Below are positions 23,259 through 35,338 of a stretch of DNA of 64,000 nucleotides, one piece after another. A program made the translations under genes and the position numbers. Source of the stretch: Henricia sp. BOLD:AAB3569 (Eukaryota; Echinodermata; Asteroidea; Spinulosida; Echinasteridae); assembly GCA_037783545.1 (NCBI GenBank), contig JBBELK010000984.1, positions 310,001-374,000 on the forward strand. Reading direction: 5' to 3'. The stretch's first letter is position 1. Each line of letters begins with the position of its first letter. Under the pieces are notes generated by a model. It saw only the letters and a program-made list of their open reading frames with translations. It searched no databases and was not told where the DNA came from.

Positions 23259-23957
23259 TAGTCTTGGCCCAAGACTACTCTAGTCGATATTGGTTTGTGT
23301 ACGCGTTGGCCATTCCCAGTAGTGGGCCCTCTTGCAGCACTAACTGGCCAGCCCTTTGCTCACTAGAGTAGTCTTGGGAATTTCTCCCGGAAGTTCAGCA
23401 TTGGGGGCGGTACCGTTTTATGTAAATAGCTGCAGAGGGTTTTATGATGGCACACAAGGGACATGGCATACCACAGGTATCTTTGCAAATATTTGCAATG
23501 TCGCAATTATCTTCATAAACAAATGTATTTTGCGATGTCATACGCCTTTGCAAACATGTTTGTAAATATATTCGCAAACATTTGCCAAGAAACTTATGCC
23601 ACCGAAAATATTAGCAACGATAAAACGGTCATGTTCGATGATTCTTGTAAGCCGCCTTATATTTTTCAAACCATTCGAAGCGCATGCACGCGGTGTATTT
23701 GGGTCACGCTCTGCGGTCGACGCGCTGTATTTGGGTCGCTCGCTGCATTCCCACGCTCTGCTGTATTTGGGTCACTCGCTGATTGGTTCCCTAGGAAAGC
23801 CTAGGCAAAAACAAAGAAAAAGTTAAAACTTCCGGGAGAAATTCCCAAGACTACTCTAGTGAGCAAAGACTGGTCCGTTAGTGCTGCAAGAGGGCGCACT
23901 ATATGGCCAACGCGTACACAAACCAATATCGACTAGAGTAGTCTTGGGCCAAGACTA
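23259..23957. mobile_element. Long-TIR element with a 9-bp target duplication
   Basis: Ends are TAGTCTTGGCCCAAGACTA-type, with inverted arms of about 135 bp (shared: CTCTAGTCGATATTGG, GTACGCGTTGGCC, AGAGTAGTCTTGGGAATT). The flanks carry GAATACAAT at 23250-23258 and 23958-23966, an exact 9-bp direct duplication. It is inserted into a member of the hairpin family also seen at 14153-14250. The interior is about 430 bp with a TGTATTTGGGTC repeat and no gene. A 9-bp duplication with long TIRs fits Mutator-like or foldback elements. Confidence 0.85.
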
Positions 23958-24000
23958 GAATACAATGGATTCAGACGGCAATTGCTGTATTTTAATGAGC

Positions 24001-24259
24001 CAAGTTGAATCCCCGGTATACTGAACGTTGTGTTGACCCTGCAATACATCTCAGCATGCAAATAAAAGCTACGAAATTGAGAGGAAAATGCCGACTTATT
24101 TTCCACGAGGTGATGGTGCATCTCCAACACAAAAAGTGAAGGGCAAACTGTGCATATCCGATATCCAGAATCAAACGTCTACAACAAGAAACAGTCGTCA
24201 ATAACCCATATACTTCGTTCAGTTACATCATGGTTACATAAAGTTGTTTCTGGACAAAA
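24001..24259. other. No supported feature
   Basis: Short unique-looking sequence after the hairpin; only short open frames. Confidence 0.3.
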
Positions 24260-24590
24260 GGCTATGTTCAGGAACAAAACGAAGACTTAGTCGTCTGTTG
24301 AAAAACAGAAGAAACTTCTGTATATTTACAATTCCAAATAACAGTAGCATCTACTGTATGCAAACAGAGAAAACTAAAAAGTAGAATGTACTGTTCAAAA
24401 ACAGTACGCTATGTAATGCCATATGACATATGAATGTACTGTTAATGAACAGAGATTTTTTTTAACACTGTAATTAATTGTTCCTAAGTCATTTAGGAAC
24501 AATTTATTTGGAAAAATTCCTAACTTAGGCATGATTAATTATCCTAAGTTAGGAACAATAAGTTGAGAATTGATAAAAAGTTCCTATCTT
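24260..24590. repeat. Word-rich stretch: AACAGT then CCTAAGTTAGGAACAAT
   Basis: Between 24330 and 24470 AACAGT and ACTGTT words recur in both orientations. From 24480 to 24580 palindromic words around TTAGGAACAAT and TTGTTCCTAAG follow. This looks like remnants of two different motif-dense elements; ends are not definable. Confidence 0.45.
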
Positions 24591-25001
24591 TATAGTAAGT
24601 GAAAGAGGCTGTGTGACCTTTGACCCATGTGTTCACTTGAAAAGTTTCGAGAGAGTGGCCATTCTTTTCTTCAAACAGTCCTAAAGTATTTGCTTTATAT
24701 CTCAATATTCTATGAATATTAGTTTAGTATAAGATTAAAAACGATAATTGTAATACACATGGAGGGAGTGTCATCTTTCAGGTAAATCAGAAAGTTGCAT
24801 TTTAGGTAGATTTTAGCCTCGGTACATCATCAAATTAACACACTAAACTCCCCTATACAAATGCATACAGAAACTTGTGTTGGTAAATATTGAACTAGGC
24901 CTATGCAGTGTTACATACACATGTAGGCCTGCAGACAAAAATGGTTATATGCATTTTTTATATCAAAACCTTTTTTTCTGTTTAAGCTTAGGCCTAGCAC
25001 A

Positions 25002-25236
25002 GGGGCCAATTTCATGGCGTTGCTTAGCACAAATTTGCTTAGGACAGGATTTGTTTGCTTTATTTTGCAAAAATGGATTGCCAGCCAAAATCGTAGGTGA
25101 TGTGTATTGAAAGGTATTCTCCTATTCTTGCGAAGAACACAAGTTGGCGTATAATTTTGGCTTGTAATCCATTTTATAAAGCAAATAAATGTAGTGCTAA
25201 GCAAATTTGTGTGCTTAGCGCCATGAAATTGGCCCC
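25002..25236. mobile_element. Hairpin MITE, second GGGGCCAATTTCATG copy
   Basis: Starts GGGGCCAATTTCATGG and ends CCATGAAATTGGCCCC. The internal TTGCTTAGCACAAATTTGC and AACACAAGTTGGCGTA correspond to the copy at 4043-4283. Confidence 0.8.
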
Positions 25237-25829
25237 AGGTTGGACTCCATACTGCATAATACTACTAGGCCTATATATGCAATAAAGTCGTAATGCAATG
25301 AAGACGACGTCCAACCTGGGCTAGCCTAGGCCTAGCCTACACACTGAACACCGATTCGAATTAGAAACAAATAGGCCTAGACGTACCTGTAGACTAATCT
25401 AAATAATTAACCTTAACTTTTTATTGCTGTTCTCAATGTATCATGGGATTGGATGACAAACATTGCTAGTGAAGTGTGCGTAAACATATGAGGCAGAAAA
25501 AGGCATATACCAACAGCTTAGCCTTTTTAAGTTTGGTATTTTTTCCGTATAAAGATTTAAAGAAAATCACCTTCTGACAATAGATATAATTCTAAGATAT
25601 ACTTCCCACTTGCACTTTTCCGGGGAAGTTTTCTACGGTCATCATGTTTATATTGTGTAAGTTAGGCGTAAATCTGTGAACATTTCTGATTTTCGAGATT
25701 ACCAATGCCTTTAAATATATCCCCAAATTGCTACATATAATATACAATGGGTTTCCTCACACTTGCGAGTGACAGTGCAATGAGTACTATTGAGGAATCC
25801 TTGGTATAATTACCAGAAAGAAATAATAA
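25237..25829. other. No supported gene
   Basis: Holds one arm of a short dispersed sequence (AATGCAATGAAGACGACGTC near 25293) whose reverse complement recurs near 30146. Otherwise unrecognised. Confidence 0.35.
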
Positions 25830-26430
25830 TAATAATAATTCCTCGATGGCGCAATGGGCGACACTCCGGAAACCATTTCTTAAACGACCACCGAATTTTA
25901 ATTAGGACCACTCAACTCTGGGTAGAAAGCTCTCTAAAAACACTAATTTTCTCAAAAAAAAAGCTTACAAAAGATGGTTTTCGACCTAAACGAAAATGGT
26001 TCTCGACCTAAAAAGAATAGTTAAGAACCTAATAAAAATGGTTTTCGACCTAATAAAAATGGTTTTTAACCTTCTTGGAATTAGGGAGACATGGCAATGT
26101 CTCCCTAATACCCTGATAATAACCCTCTCGTGTCTCCCCAATACCATATATGTGGTTGTATCACTTAATGCCGCAAAGGGACGACACGCCGGAAAGACTT
26201 TACCAAACTACCACCGAAATTTCGGCTAAAAGACATCGATTGGACACCAAAATTATGTTACCCAAAGGTTCCGAAAATGGTTCCAGACCTAAGAGAGATG
26301 GTTCTTGACCTAATAAAATGGTTCTCGATTTGAAAAAGATGGATTTTGACCTTAAAAAATTGATTTTGACTTCCAAAATATTGGGCCTACACCAAATTGT
26401 CGACCTATAATAGGGCACGTCATCCTAATA
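25830..26430 (+). repeat. Dispersed repeat rich in AAAATGGTTTTCGACCTAAT
   Basis: The phrase AAAATGGTT(C/T)TCGACCTAA recurs about eight times between 25970 and 26360, after CGATGGCGCAATGGGCGACA and a CGACCACCGAATTT block. The reverse complement of the same family, in matching order, is at 35971-36285. A second partial unit starts near 26170. Confidence 0.7.
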
Positions 26431-26569
26431 GGGCTCTCTACGCAAAAAGTGTCGACCCATTGGATGAAATAGAGAAATATGGCAGTGCTTTCCGGGGGCA
26501 ATGAATGTATAACATGGATACATACAAAAAGCTAAAATGTGTTCATTATTTGTCATGTTCTGTCATCAT

Positions 26570-27385
26570 GCATCTCTTCAGAGTTTATCATTATATTATT
26601 GCATTATTGCACTTTTTAATGAATAAATCCTGAACAGATACCCATGGATAAATGTATTTCCATTTATAATTCTTACAGCTGAATAATAGTTTTGTTAAGA
26701 AATGTTTTCTTGCTTTATGATACAAGAAAAACATGGATAACAAGGGAAAAATCTTCAATTGCATTAGATTATTTTTCATGATTGAAAAAACAAAAATTGT
26801 CAAGAAAATAGCAGTAAGGAAAAAACAAGAAAACATTTATTTTATCGCATTAAATTATTTTTCTTGAGTCAAGTTTTGGTTTTATTTTTAACTAGTCAAG
26901 AAACAATTTCTTAAACTACCCAAGAATAAACCGGCAAGGGGTAAGAAAATAACAAGAAGAAATTCCTTTAAATGTATGAGATTATTTTTCTTGTTCTAAG
27001 AAAATAAACATGTTTTCTTGTGTCACTCCCTAGAATAAAAAATTATAAGAACTTTTTTCTTGAAATATTTCTTGATACAAGAAAAATTAACAAAATAAGA
27101 ACTTGCAGACAAGATTTATTTCTAGCATGCTAGAAACAAATTTCAGCAGTTTTTCTTACTTTGAGAAATGAAAAGAAAATAATTCTTACTTTGGATTTCT
27201 TAAATCAAGAGACTAATAAAATTTATTTTCTTGATACAAGAAAAAAATACTGAACAGTTTTTCTTACTTTAGATTTCTTTAATCAAGAAATTAAGAAAAC
27301 ATTTTGTACCTGGTTTCTTAAAACAAGAAGTGGCCACTTTCTTGTGTCACTCACCAGAAAAAAAACTTAAAAATAAGAAAATTAT
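26570..27385 (+). repeat. CAAGAAA/TTTCTTG word-dense region
   Basis: Within about 800 bp, TTTCTTG, CAAGAAA and TTCTTACTTT occur dozens of times in both orientations. TTTCTTGTGTCACTC occurs near 27018 and again near 27340, in similar surroundings. No coding content. It probably represents the motif-dense body of a non-autonomous element. Confidence 0.6.
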
Positions 27386-27477
27386 TTTTGGCAGTGTATG
27401 GTTTAATTGTTACTCAGACCCGAAATAAAAGCGTTTCCTTAAGGTTTGATTGGGTTAGACTTACTGTCCACTGGATT

Positions 27478-27665
27478 TTGCTGGTGGAAAAGCGGTCTCC
27501 ACCGTGTACAAGTGGTAGCGGCAACCGTTTTCCACCGATTTTCCCGGGGTTTCGCTGGTGGAAAAGTGGTTTCCACCAGTACTACGCAGTAGCGGCAACC
27601 GTAGGTTTCCACCGGGGTTTCGCTGGTGGAAAAGTGGTTTCTACCACCGTGACAGTTCGACTTGG
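27478..27665 (+). repeat. Tandem repeat, about 70 bp, three partial copies
   Basis: The unit holds GCTGGTGGAAAAGTGGTTTC and AGCGGCAACCG. Copies start near 27480, 27552 and 27612. It lies just upstream of the gag fragment and may belong to the same retroelement's leader or LTR. Confidence 0.7.
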
Positions 27666-27871
27666 TGGATAATAGATATCTTGTAAGATATCTACGCACA
27701 TGGCTATTTAAAACAGACTACATGTATGGCTTCCTCTGACATTCACCGACAAGTCGACGAAGACATAAGTTTTAGAATCGGGAACAAAGAGGAGCGGATG
27801 AATCATATTCCTCAAACAAGGACCATAAAACAAGTGATTGTAGTGTAGACGGGGAACATACTGAGACTCCT

Positions 27872-28620
27872 GTGACGAATGATGTCGAACTTGTAGAGAG
27901 TGTAAGACGCCCGAGTGTGACAGTGGAAAATATGGAGAAACCACCGTCAAAGCAGACGCAGATGAATGATCTGACCCCAGAACATGAACCTCACGAGCCG
28001 TTGTCGGGCAAAGTTAAGTCCCACCAGTTCAAGAACCTACAACCTGATGCTTTTACTGGTGACGAGGATTGCGATTGGAACGAGTACATTACACACTGAG
28101 ATGTGTAACTGGGACGACAAAACGAAAGCACACATGCTCGCTTTCCGCCTTAAAGGTAACGCCCGAAGATTTTATACTGGTCTTCCAACACGAAAATAAA
28201 GAAAGCTACGTCAGTTTGGAGACAGCAATGGCTAGTCGTTTTGGAAGCGGAATGAAACAGGAGCAGTGGAAGGCAAGACTGCAGTGGGAAGAAGCAGAAA
28301 ACCCGGCAAATCAATACAGAAACTGGCGGATGATATTTGGTGTATGGTGCAAAAGGCATATCCAAGATGGATATGGCAGCAAAAGAAGTGCTGGCGGTGG
28401 ACGCTTTTAGAAATGATGTCGGTCCTGGTTTAAAGATCAAGCTGTTTGACAAAGGATGCAGTACTATGGACGGACGAAGTCGTAATGACAATCGAACAAT
28501 ATAGGGCTGTTCGGGAGTCTATCAAAGACACGAGAGGTTATGCAAGAGGGGTGGAAAACGAGACCGCCAACCGTGATAAGTCGAATTATGCTGCCCAAAT
28601 TCTCTCCCAATTTTGGAAAA
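27872..28620 (+). pseudogene. LTR-retrotransposon gag fragment (Ty3/Gypsy-like)
   Basis: The encoded order is a typical retrotransposon gag core: FTGDEDCDWNEYITH, then CNWDDKTKAHMLAFRLKG, then LETAMASRFGSGM, then a helical tail. The frame is broken at least three times (near 28097, 28195 and 28315), and no protease, reverse transcriptase or integrase follows. It is a decayed fragment; I give the breaks but no reconstruction. Confidence 0.75.
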
Positions 28621-29339
28621 ACTAGACAGGCAAGAATACATAAGAACAGAATCTTCAGGGCATGACCTGGGTAGAATGCAAGACTAGTTCCGGCACCACA
28701 TATTCAACAAACACGAGATTCGTGTTCGTATGAGGAATATGAGGTCCGGGAAAACAGTATAATATGTATTGCGCCTGGGATGCATATGTAATAGACCCTT
28801 TCACTAATAAATTCAAATTGTATGCACGCATGCGCATAACAGAAGTGGTAGGCGGAAGTGAAATTAGTCGATATTACGTGCATATGTTTATATGGCGAGT
28901 TACGCGGCTGGCATCATCTTTCTCAGTTTTGGAGTTACATTTGTGGTGTTTTGGGGTATACCGGGAGGCAAAATGCAAATAAAGGAATCCACAAGAGGCA
29001 ACGTTTGGTTTGGACAAGGAAATTACGGAAAAAAATACAGAGCTAGTTGTTTCGCGCAGCGCGCGCCGGCTAACGCTGAGCTGAGCTGAGGCCAACCGTG
29101 TTGATTATCATTTGACACAAGGGGAGCTGCCAAAAAGAAGCCAAACGAAAGGAAACTTGGTAGCAATTTGTCGAATTGAGGGAAATTCCATGTACTTTGG
29201 CTACTATCTGGAGTTTAGGCATGTCTGCATGGGGAAATAAATGACCATGGCTTCTGACTTTGCTGAAAAAGTTGTTTGTTTATTCTAAGACAGATAGTAT
29301 AAATATTGATTATTTTCTCAATTCTTATGCCTCTCTCCC
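28621..29339. other. No supported gene
   Basis: Unrecognised sequence after the gag fragment; only short open frames. Confidence 0.35.
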
Positions 29340-29450
29340 CTGTTATACCCCAAGAAATGGGGATTCACTTTTTGAAACTCAAAAATTCCCACCCATGAGG
29401 CAAAATTTGGATTACCCAATACCCATGGGGAGGGGAAACAATTGGCAAGT
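29340..29450 (+). repeat. Short piece of the CCACCC...GGTGGGG dispersed repeat
   Basis: CCCAAGAAATGGGGATTCAC and CCCACCCATGAGGCAAAAT follow the phrase pattern of the copies at 20490-20990 and 40428-40625. Confidence 0.45.
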
Positions 29451-30685
29451 TGATCATGGCTTCATACCTTTTGTGCAACACATTTGTTTGTATGCAAAAC
29501 ATTTGTTTTCCACCTGTGACCAGGCCAGCTGTCTGGTCACGGTATTTTTAAAAAGCTCTGCCATCTGCATGTTTGGGGTGCCACTGTGTGCAATTGTTCC
29601 TTGGAATGTCTGGAATTCTTTTGTGAGGAACAGTTGCATTTACAGTGGGTCCCCTGGCTGCAGGTGGCAGGAGCTAGCCTACATTCTTGTGTTTGTATTC
29701 TGGCATACTTGAGATTCCAGGTGCTCAGTCTGTGTTCCTATATAAAGGGAGTGCAGGCCAGGTTCTGCAGTTCTTCTGTTCTGGCTGCTGGTGGAACACA
29801 GGCTGTGCGTGCACTGCCTGTGCATGGGCCGTGGTGCTGCTACTACTGCTACTACTGCCTGTCATCATTTATCAACTTGATCAACATTATGCCTATGCTA
29901 CATGACTGACGTTTTGTTTCGTTTGGTTTGGTTTTGTTTCGTTTAGTTTCGTTTTGCATACACCAATACCGTGCAATACAATGTGAAATAAACTAATACT
30001 GTAAACGTTTGAATAATCATTTTGAAATAAATAACCCACTACTTCTGAATTACAGATTTGTTTCGTGCATTATTTTACGTCTCTGTTCGCCATCCCTATT
30101 TTATATCTTTATTTAACCAACTCGGTTACACATAGCCCAGATTGGACGTCGTCTTCATTGCATTACGACTGACGGTATATGCGGATGGAGTTCAACCTGG
30201 CCGGGCTATGCCTACATAGGCCTAGTATACGACATAAGGACACTGCCTGGCCTGAGTTTTTCCTAAGTCGTGGCCTTTCCCTTTTTAAATTAAATTTACA
30301 GCGAGACAGTGTTTGTTTTCCTGTTTGCACGAGGTGACTGGCCCTAAATTTTTAGAAGGCCAGCACTTGGATGCAGTGTTAATTTTTGGTTATTAAGAAT
30401 TCATAAACTAGCGAAATCGAGTTATTATCTGAACAAACTTTACGACTCGCCTTAACATGCGCATTATACTTTTCAAATATATACTGGCATGTGCACGAGG
30501 TGCCTGGCCTTGATTTTTTTTAGAAGGCCAGGGGCGGTATTCACAAAACTCAATCTAAGCGAGGTACTTAAGTCTGTCTTAAATCTAAGCACCCGCTAAG
30601 ATAAGTGGGGCACTCAACTTCGTATTCACAAAATATTTAAGCGCCCAGCTTACCTTAGTGGTGTACTTAATCAATCAGTGCACGC
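29451..30685. other. No gene; simple GTTTCGTTTG run
   Basis: A short GTTTC/GTTTG run lies at about 29912-29956. GGTATTCACAAAAC-type phrases at 30535-30660 recur once in direct orientation. Near 30146 there is an inverted match to 25293. No coding support. Confidence 0.4.
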
Positions 30686-30825
30686 TTAAAGGCACAGGCT
30701 CGTCAGCAATGCGCGCCCGCCAAATTAGTGCCACGCAATACGCAGCTCCATAGCAAAGGCATGGAGCTGCGTGTTTCGAGCACGAATTTGGCGGGCGCGC
30801 ATTGCTGACGAGCCTGTGCCTTTAA
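30686..30825. mobile_element. TTAA-flanked MITE
   Basis: TTAAAGGCACAGGCTCGTCA at the left and its reverse complement at the right give about 41-bp inverted arms flanked by TTAA on both sides. The TTAA duplication is the signature of piggyBac-type insertion. The 140-bp element has no coding capacity. Confidence 0.8.
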
Positions 30826-31562
30826 CTCTGTCACGTAATAATGTCTTTGCAATCAAAGCAGCGCAGACCACGCGCGGACGTTTCAAAAACATTCGATTAC
30901 TACGCGCGAGCATTATACGCGCACACTACGCGCATGTCGTGCATATATACGCGTGCACGTACCACAAGTAGACGACGTACGTTGTGCTATGCGGTAGTCA
31001 ATGGTCAGTGGCGAACAAAGACGGAAAACGAAGGCTTTTTAAGGTCAGTAAGAATAGAAATTGAAATCTGTTGTAATCTCCCAAAGTCTAAATTGTTTAG
31101 CATTCTCTAATCAATCATATAGCCGTTTTTCGATAACACACTGGGAAGAAAAACAATGCAATTGATGACAGTTGACCCAGCGTTAAATGCTATTAACAAT
31201 TAAGTATGCTTGCTATATAATCTAGCAAATGTTAAATCACTGATGTTGTTTTGTTTCTCTTCAGGTGAGTGGAGTAGTCAGTACATTAAAGTGCTGTAAC
31301 AAGACACAGATGGTCCCGTCCTCTGAATTCATCTTTGTTTGCGCAGATGTTGTGGGATTTGGCAATGCAGAAGATCAACCCATCTTGGAAAGTTGTACAA
31401 CTGTAGCAGGGCAAGCAATTAGCCGACCTACACAAGAGAGCCTTGGCTGAGGGGATGGGGGTTCAATGAAAGAGGGTAGAGAAACAGCAGTAAGGCTAGA
31501 AAAGGAAACTAGTGGCCGAAGGGAGTTGAGAAGCTTATTTAAGTTCATAGTCAAAACAAGGT
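30826..31562. other. No gene accepted
   Basis: CpG-rich sequence near 30860-30980, and an open stretch 31265-31450 after TTCTCTTCAG, discussed among the rejected calls. Confidence 0.3.
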
Positions 31563-31673
31563 AAAAGGGTCTTTTTATAAATTAGGGGTCCAAAAGTGTG
31601 ACATTTTAGTGTCCCCTGTTACACCTGACATGTGTTATCCATAATCATTGGACCCCTAATTATAGAAAGACCC
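31563..31673. mobile_element. Small hairpin MITE
   Basis: AAGGGTCTTTTTATAAATTA and its partner TAATTATAGAAAGACCCTT form about 30-bp inverted ends, including AGGGGTCCAA with TTGGACCCCT. Confidence 0.7.
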
Positions 31674-31739
31674 TTATGTGCTTTGGGAAAATAAGACTAC
31701 TTTACAACAACTGAGTGAAAAGTAGACATTGGCAACCCT

Positions 31740-31838
31740 GCAAAAAACGGAGTTGAGCCCAAAAAACAAAAAAAATGCGTATCTTTTGCTGTTCTATACT
31801 GTTTTTATTATTAGTGCTCAACTCCGTCTTTTGCACGC
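31740..31838. mobile_element. Small inverted-repeat element
   Basis: GCAAAAAACGGAGTTGAGC at the left and GCTCAACTCCGTCTTTTGC at the right enclose about 60 bp. Confidence 0.65.
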
Positions 31839-31909
31839 TTATTGATACGATATTTCTGATTGAATCTGTTTAAACTTATTTATACACATTATACTGTATG
31901 TTGACTATG

Positions 31910-32347
31910 TGGGTCTGTCCACAGTAATGGGGTACATTTGAAAAATAAGTCAATAATTCCTTTCAGATGTCTTTAGTTTATCTCAGAATTAAAGAAATTT
32001 CCTTGTTTTGTTCTCAGGAGATAACTTTTGCCCAAAAAGGTAAGAAATTGCTGCCACAACATACATTTTTGAAAATCAAGTGTACAAATTTTCCTATTAC
32101 GCATGTAACGTGGACAGACAATTTTGTGACATTTTTTTCCGTCTTTGTTACACGCGTAATAGGAAAATTTGTGCACGAGGTTTTCACAAATGTATGTTGT
32201 AGGACTATTTTTCTTACTCCTTGGTGAAAAAGTTATTTCCTCAGTTTAGCTTGATAATTTAAAGATAAAATTAAGACATTTGAAGTGAACTGGGACCTAA
32301 GATCTTGAATGTTACAGAAATGTACCCCATTACTGTGGACAGACCCA
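31910..32347 (+). mobile_element. TGGGTCTGTCCACAGTAATG hairpin element, copy 1
   Basis: The 438-bp element has inverted ends TGGGTCTGTCCACAGTAATG and a palindromic centre (TTTTCCTATTACGC... with GCGTAATAGGAAAA). Copies 2 (32995-33414) and 3 (50541-50978) are nearly identical but inverted. The short open frames inside are shared by all copies because the DNA is shared, not because a protein is conserved. Confidence 0.85.
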
Positions 32348-32994
32348 TATATATTTACCGATCTCCTTAAATCATAACCAACAACTTTTATTCATCAATG
32401 TTAATTTATCAATATGATTTTATGTACCAATATGTGAGTTTTTGCAGAATATGGTTCAGTGTATTATAATGAAGCTAATTTTGTTTAACTTGATTTTCAA
32501 TTATCCCCATATTGTGAAATATTCACATAAATCATGAAACCAACAAAAATACAGTACCTATAGTTTGTAAAACCAAGAAAAAACCCATCCCATGCATAAA
32601 TGAACTCCATACATCATCCAAGTATATAAAAAAATATATATATTGTGGGGAAAATGTATGGACACATGGATTTACGAATTCATCCATCGGACTGTACCAA
32701 TCAGTCAAATATATATAAACGTAAAATTGACGACATTACTAAAACAAAAGTTGTTTGTAAATAGCTGCTTTTAGTGCATATTGTGTAAAATACTAACATA
32801 TCGTTTGTGTGTATGATATAAACATATGAAGATTGTTTTATTGTATTTGTGGGTTTTTAACACGTATTACTAGTGGTAAATGGCAATAAAATACTGTCGA
32901 AATTTAACTGTAAAGTGACGTTTCCAAGGGTGAATTAATTTGTGTCTTTGTCTTTCCTACTCGCGTGACGTGTGTCGTCGGCTTGAAATGTATG
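32348..32994. other. No supported feature between two inverted element copies
   Basis: AT-rich; nothing recognised. Confidence 0.35.
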
Positions 32995-33414
32995 TGGGTC
33001 TGTACACAGTAATGGGGTACATTTCTGTAACATTCAAGATCTTGGGTCCCAGTTCACTTCAAATGTCTTAATTTTATCTTTAAATTATCAAGCTAAACTG
33101 AGGAAATAACTTTTTCACCAAGGAGTAAGAAAAATAGTCATACAACATACATTTGTGAAAACCTCGTGCACAAATTTTCCTATTACGCATGTAACAAAAA
33201 CGGGAAAAAAGTCACAAAATTGTCTGTCCATGTTACATGCGTAATAGGAAAATGTTTACACTTGCTTTTCAAAAATGTATGTTGTGGCAGCAATTTCTTA
33301 CCTTTTTGGGCAAAAGTTATCTCCTGAGAACAAAACAAGGACATTTCTTTAATTCTGAGATAAACTAAAGACATCTGAAAGGAATTATTGACTTGTTTTT
33401 CAAATGTACCCCAT
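32995..33414 (-). mobile_element. Hairpin element, copy 2, right end truncated
   Basis: Same family as 31910-32347, in opposite orientation. The right end stops at GTACCCCAT, so the last 17 bases or so of the terminal repeat are missing. Confidence 0.8.
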
Positions 33415-33544
33415 GTATGACCGTGTGGTCACTAAAACTGAATCGGATAGGGTTCTCCCTTAATTCCCCAACGTAATTTTCTCTCTCTATGTTCTCGGTG
33501 ATTTTCTGATAGTATAATATGTTAAAAGGTTAAAAGCCAAGTTG

Positions 33545-34500
33545 AAGCCCAGCAAACACAAAACGTTCACAAAACGTTTTGGATAAGTTTTATAAAGGTG
33601 ACTTAGGTTTTTGTCAAATAAAACGTTTTATTAACGTGTATGAAACGTTCCAAAATGGGACATTTTCTCATGTGATGTTCCAGGCACGTTTTTAGGACGT
33701 TAGAAAAGGTACCGACAAAAACGTTTTATTTGGACGTTTGTAAAACGTTTTTCCTAGGACTCCTGAAAAAAATTTAATTTACGTGTAGGTTTTATATAGG
33801 TTACTTACGTTTTTATCTTCAGCGACGTTTTATTAACGTGCATGAAACGTTTCACGACGGTACGATTTTTTCTATGACGTCCAAAACACGTTTTAAGGAC
33901 GTTGGATGGGGTACTGACATAACACGTTTTGTTCGGACGTTTGTAAAACGTTTTGTCCTGGAATTCTTCAAACATAAACAAACGCACGTACGTTTTATAT
34001 TGGTCTCTTACGTTTTCGTCTTCAAAAACGTTTTTAAACGTATATAAAACATTTCAGACGGTACTTTTTTTCCTGTGACGTCCAAAACACGTTTTAAGAA
34101 CGCAGGAGAAGGTACTGACATAAACGTTTTGCTCGGACGTTTCTAAAACGCTCTGGAAATCACGAAACTTTAATAAGTCTTTAATTACACGTATAGAGCC
34201 TTTGCACGGCGGCCATGACAGGGGGCAGTCACATTGTCACCGTGTGTCATGCACGAGTAGGTGCTTTGTGTTTCTATTGTTACATCATTTAAATAAGAAA
34301 ATCTGACCCCTGTCATGGCCGCCGGTGCAGCAGCTCTATAGGTTTTGAACAGATCACTTATTGTTTTTATCGTCAAAAACTTTTTAAAACGTGTATCAAA
34401 CGTTCCAAAATGGTACATTTTCTTCTGTGACATCAGTTCCAAACACGTTTTTAGGACGATGAAAAACAGATAACGTATACATGTAGTTCGTTTGGATATC
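33545..34500 (+). repeat. About 205-bp tandem repeat rich in AACGTTT
   Basis: Four diverged units. Each has ACGTTTT, an AACGTGTATGAAACGTT phrase, GTGACGTCCAAAACACGTTT, GGTACTGACATAAACG and GGACGTTTGTAAAACG. The last unit is interrupted at 34189-34341 by a hairpin element and resumes with the expected sequence after it. Confidence 0.75.
34189..34341. mobile_element. Hairpin element inserted in the AACGTTT array
   Basis: TATAGAGCCTTTGCACGGCG and CGCCGGTGCAGCAGCTCTATA are inverted ends, with GGCCATGACAGGGG facing CCCCTGTCATGGCC. The left end is the same as the start of the retroposon at 50187. Confidence 0.7.
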
Positions 34501-34559
34501 TATAAATCGCTTCAAATATATCTTTTAAAAAGTTTTATAAACGTGCACCAACCCAGCTA

Positions 34560-34930
34560 ACACACCGAATGTTTTTGTTTTGGTCACGTTTTTAGTTTAA
34601 ATTTCGAGGGAACGTTCCTCGAACGTTCGTGGAAGTTACTGTTTTGAACTTCGATGGAACGTTCTGCCGACGTTTGAATATAACATTGCACTATAACGTT
34701 CTAAAAACGTTATTTAATAACGTTTGGAGAATGTTAGTTTTTGGTCATATTTGTTTTGAACGTCGATGGGACGTTCTGTGGATGTTTGAATCTTGAAGCA
34801 CGTTTTTTAATAACGTTGGGAGAAAGTTCGTTTTTGGTCACGTTCATTTTGAACGTCGAGGCGACGTTCTACGGACATTGAAATTTAACGTTGCAGTGTA
34901 ACGTTCTAGGAACGTTCTGAGAACGTTGTT
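34560..34930 (+). repeat. Second AACGTT-rich repeat, about 115-bp period
   Basis: Three diverged units with TTTTGAACGTCGATGG, ACGTTCT, ACGTTTGAAT and AATAACGTTTGGAGAA. Its word composition is related to the preceding 205-bp array, but the unit is different. Confidence 0.65.
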
Positions 34931-35265
34931 AACAAAGTAAATCGCGCGGGGATAATTTTTCCGTAAATTTCACGGGAAAATGCCTTTGATTTAAGATTTA
35001 CGTCGTAACCACGCACTGCCTGATTTCAAATGTATATAATTTTGTATATAAAGCCCATCTATATTCTAAAAAGGTAATATTTTCAAAAAATAATAGAAAA
35101 ATTTGGTTTCCAATGTTCACCAACCGTGACTACATACAAAGGAAATTCAAGAAGCATATCAAGCGTCGTAATGTACCCAGTAGGAGAAAGTGACTGATGG
35201 TATCAAGAGCCGGAACTTCAGGTAAGCAATCAGTCAATATGTAATTACACATTGAGAATATTCCG

Positions 35266-35286
35266 ATTACGTCATGATTACGTCAT
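35266..35286. promoter_or_regulatory. Two tandem CRE-like sites
   Basis: GATTACGTCAT occurs twice, spaced 10 bp apart, about 55 bp upstream of the dispersed repeat at 35339. TTACGTCA is a CRE/ATF-type site. Regulatory use is speculative. Confidence 0.3.
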
Positions 35287-35338
35287 AAAAAAGGAAATTA
35301 TAAATAAAGCTGTCATAATAAACGTGTTGTAAGTACAA

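Noticed and set aside
31265..31450. Possible coding exon after TTCTCTTCAG
   Set aside because: An acceptor is present and the frame is open for 61 codons, but the end is a stop without a matching donor or partner exon, and composition is not clearly coding.
31967..32227. Open frame conserved in three places (31967, 33374 and 50712 regions)
   Set aside because: It lies inside a palindromic mobile element. Conservation follows from recent copying of the DNA, and frames occur on both strands.
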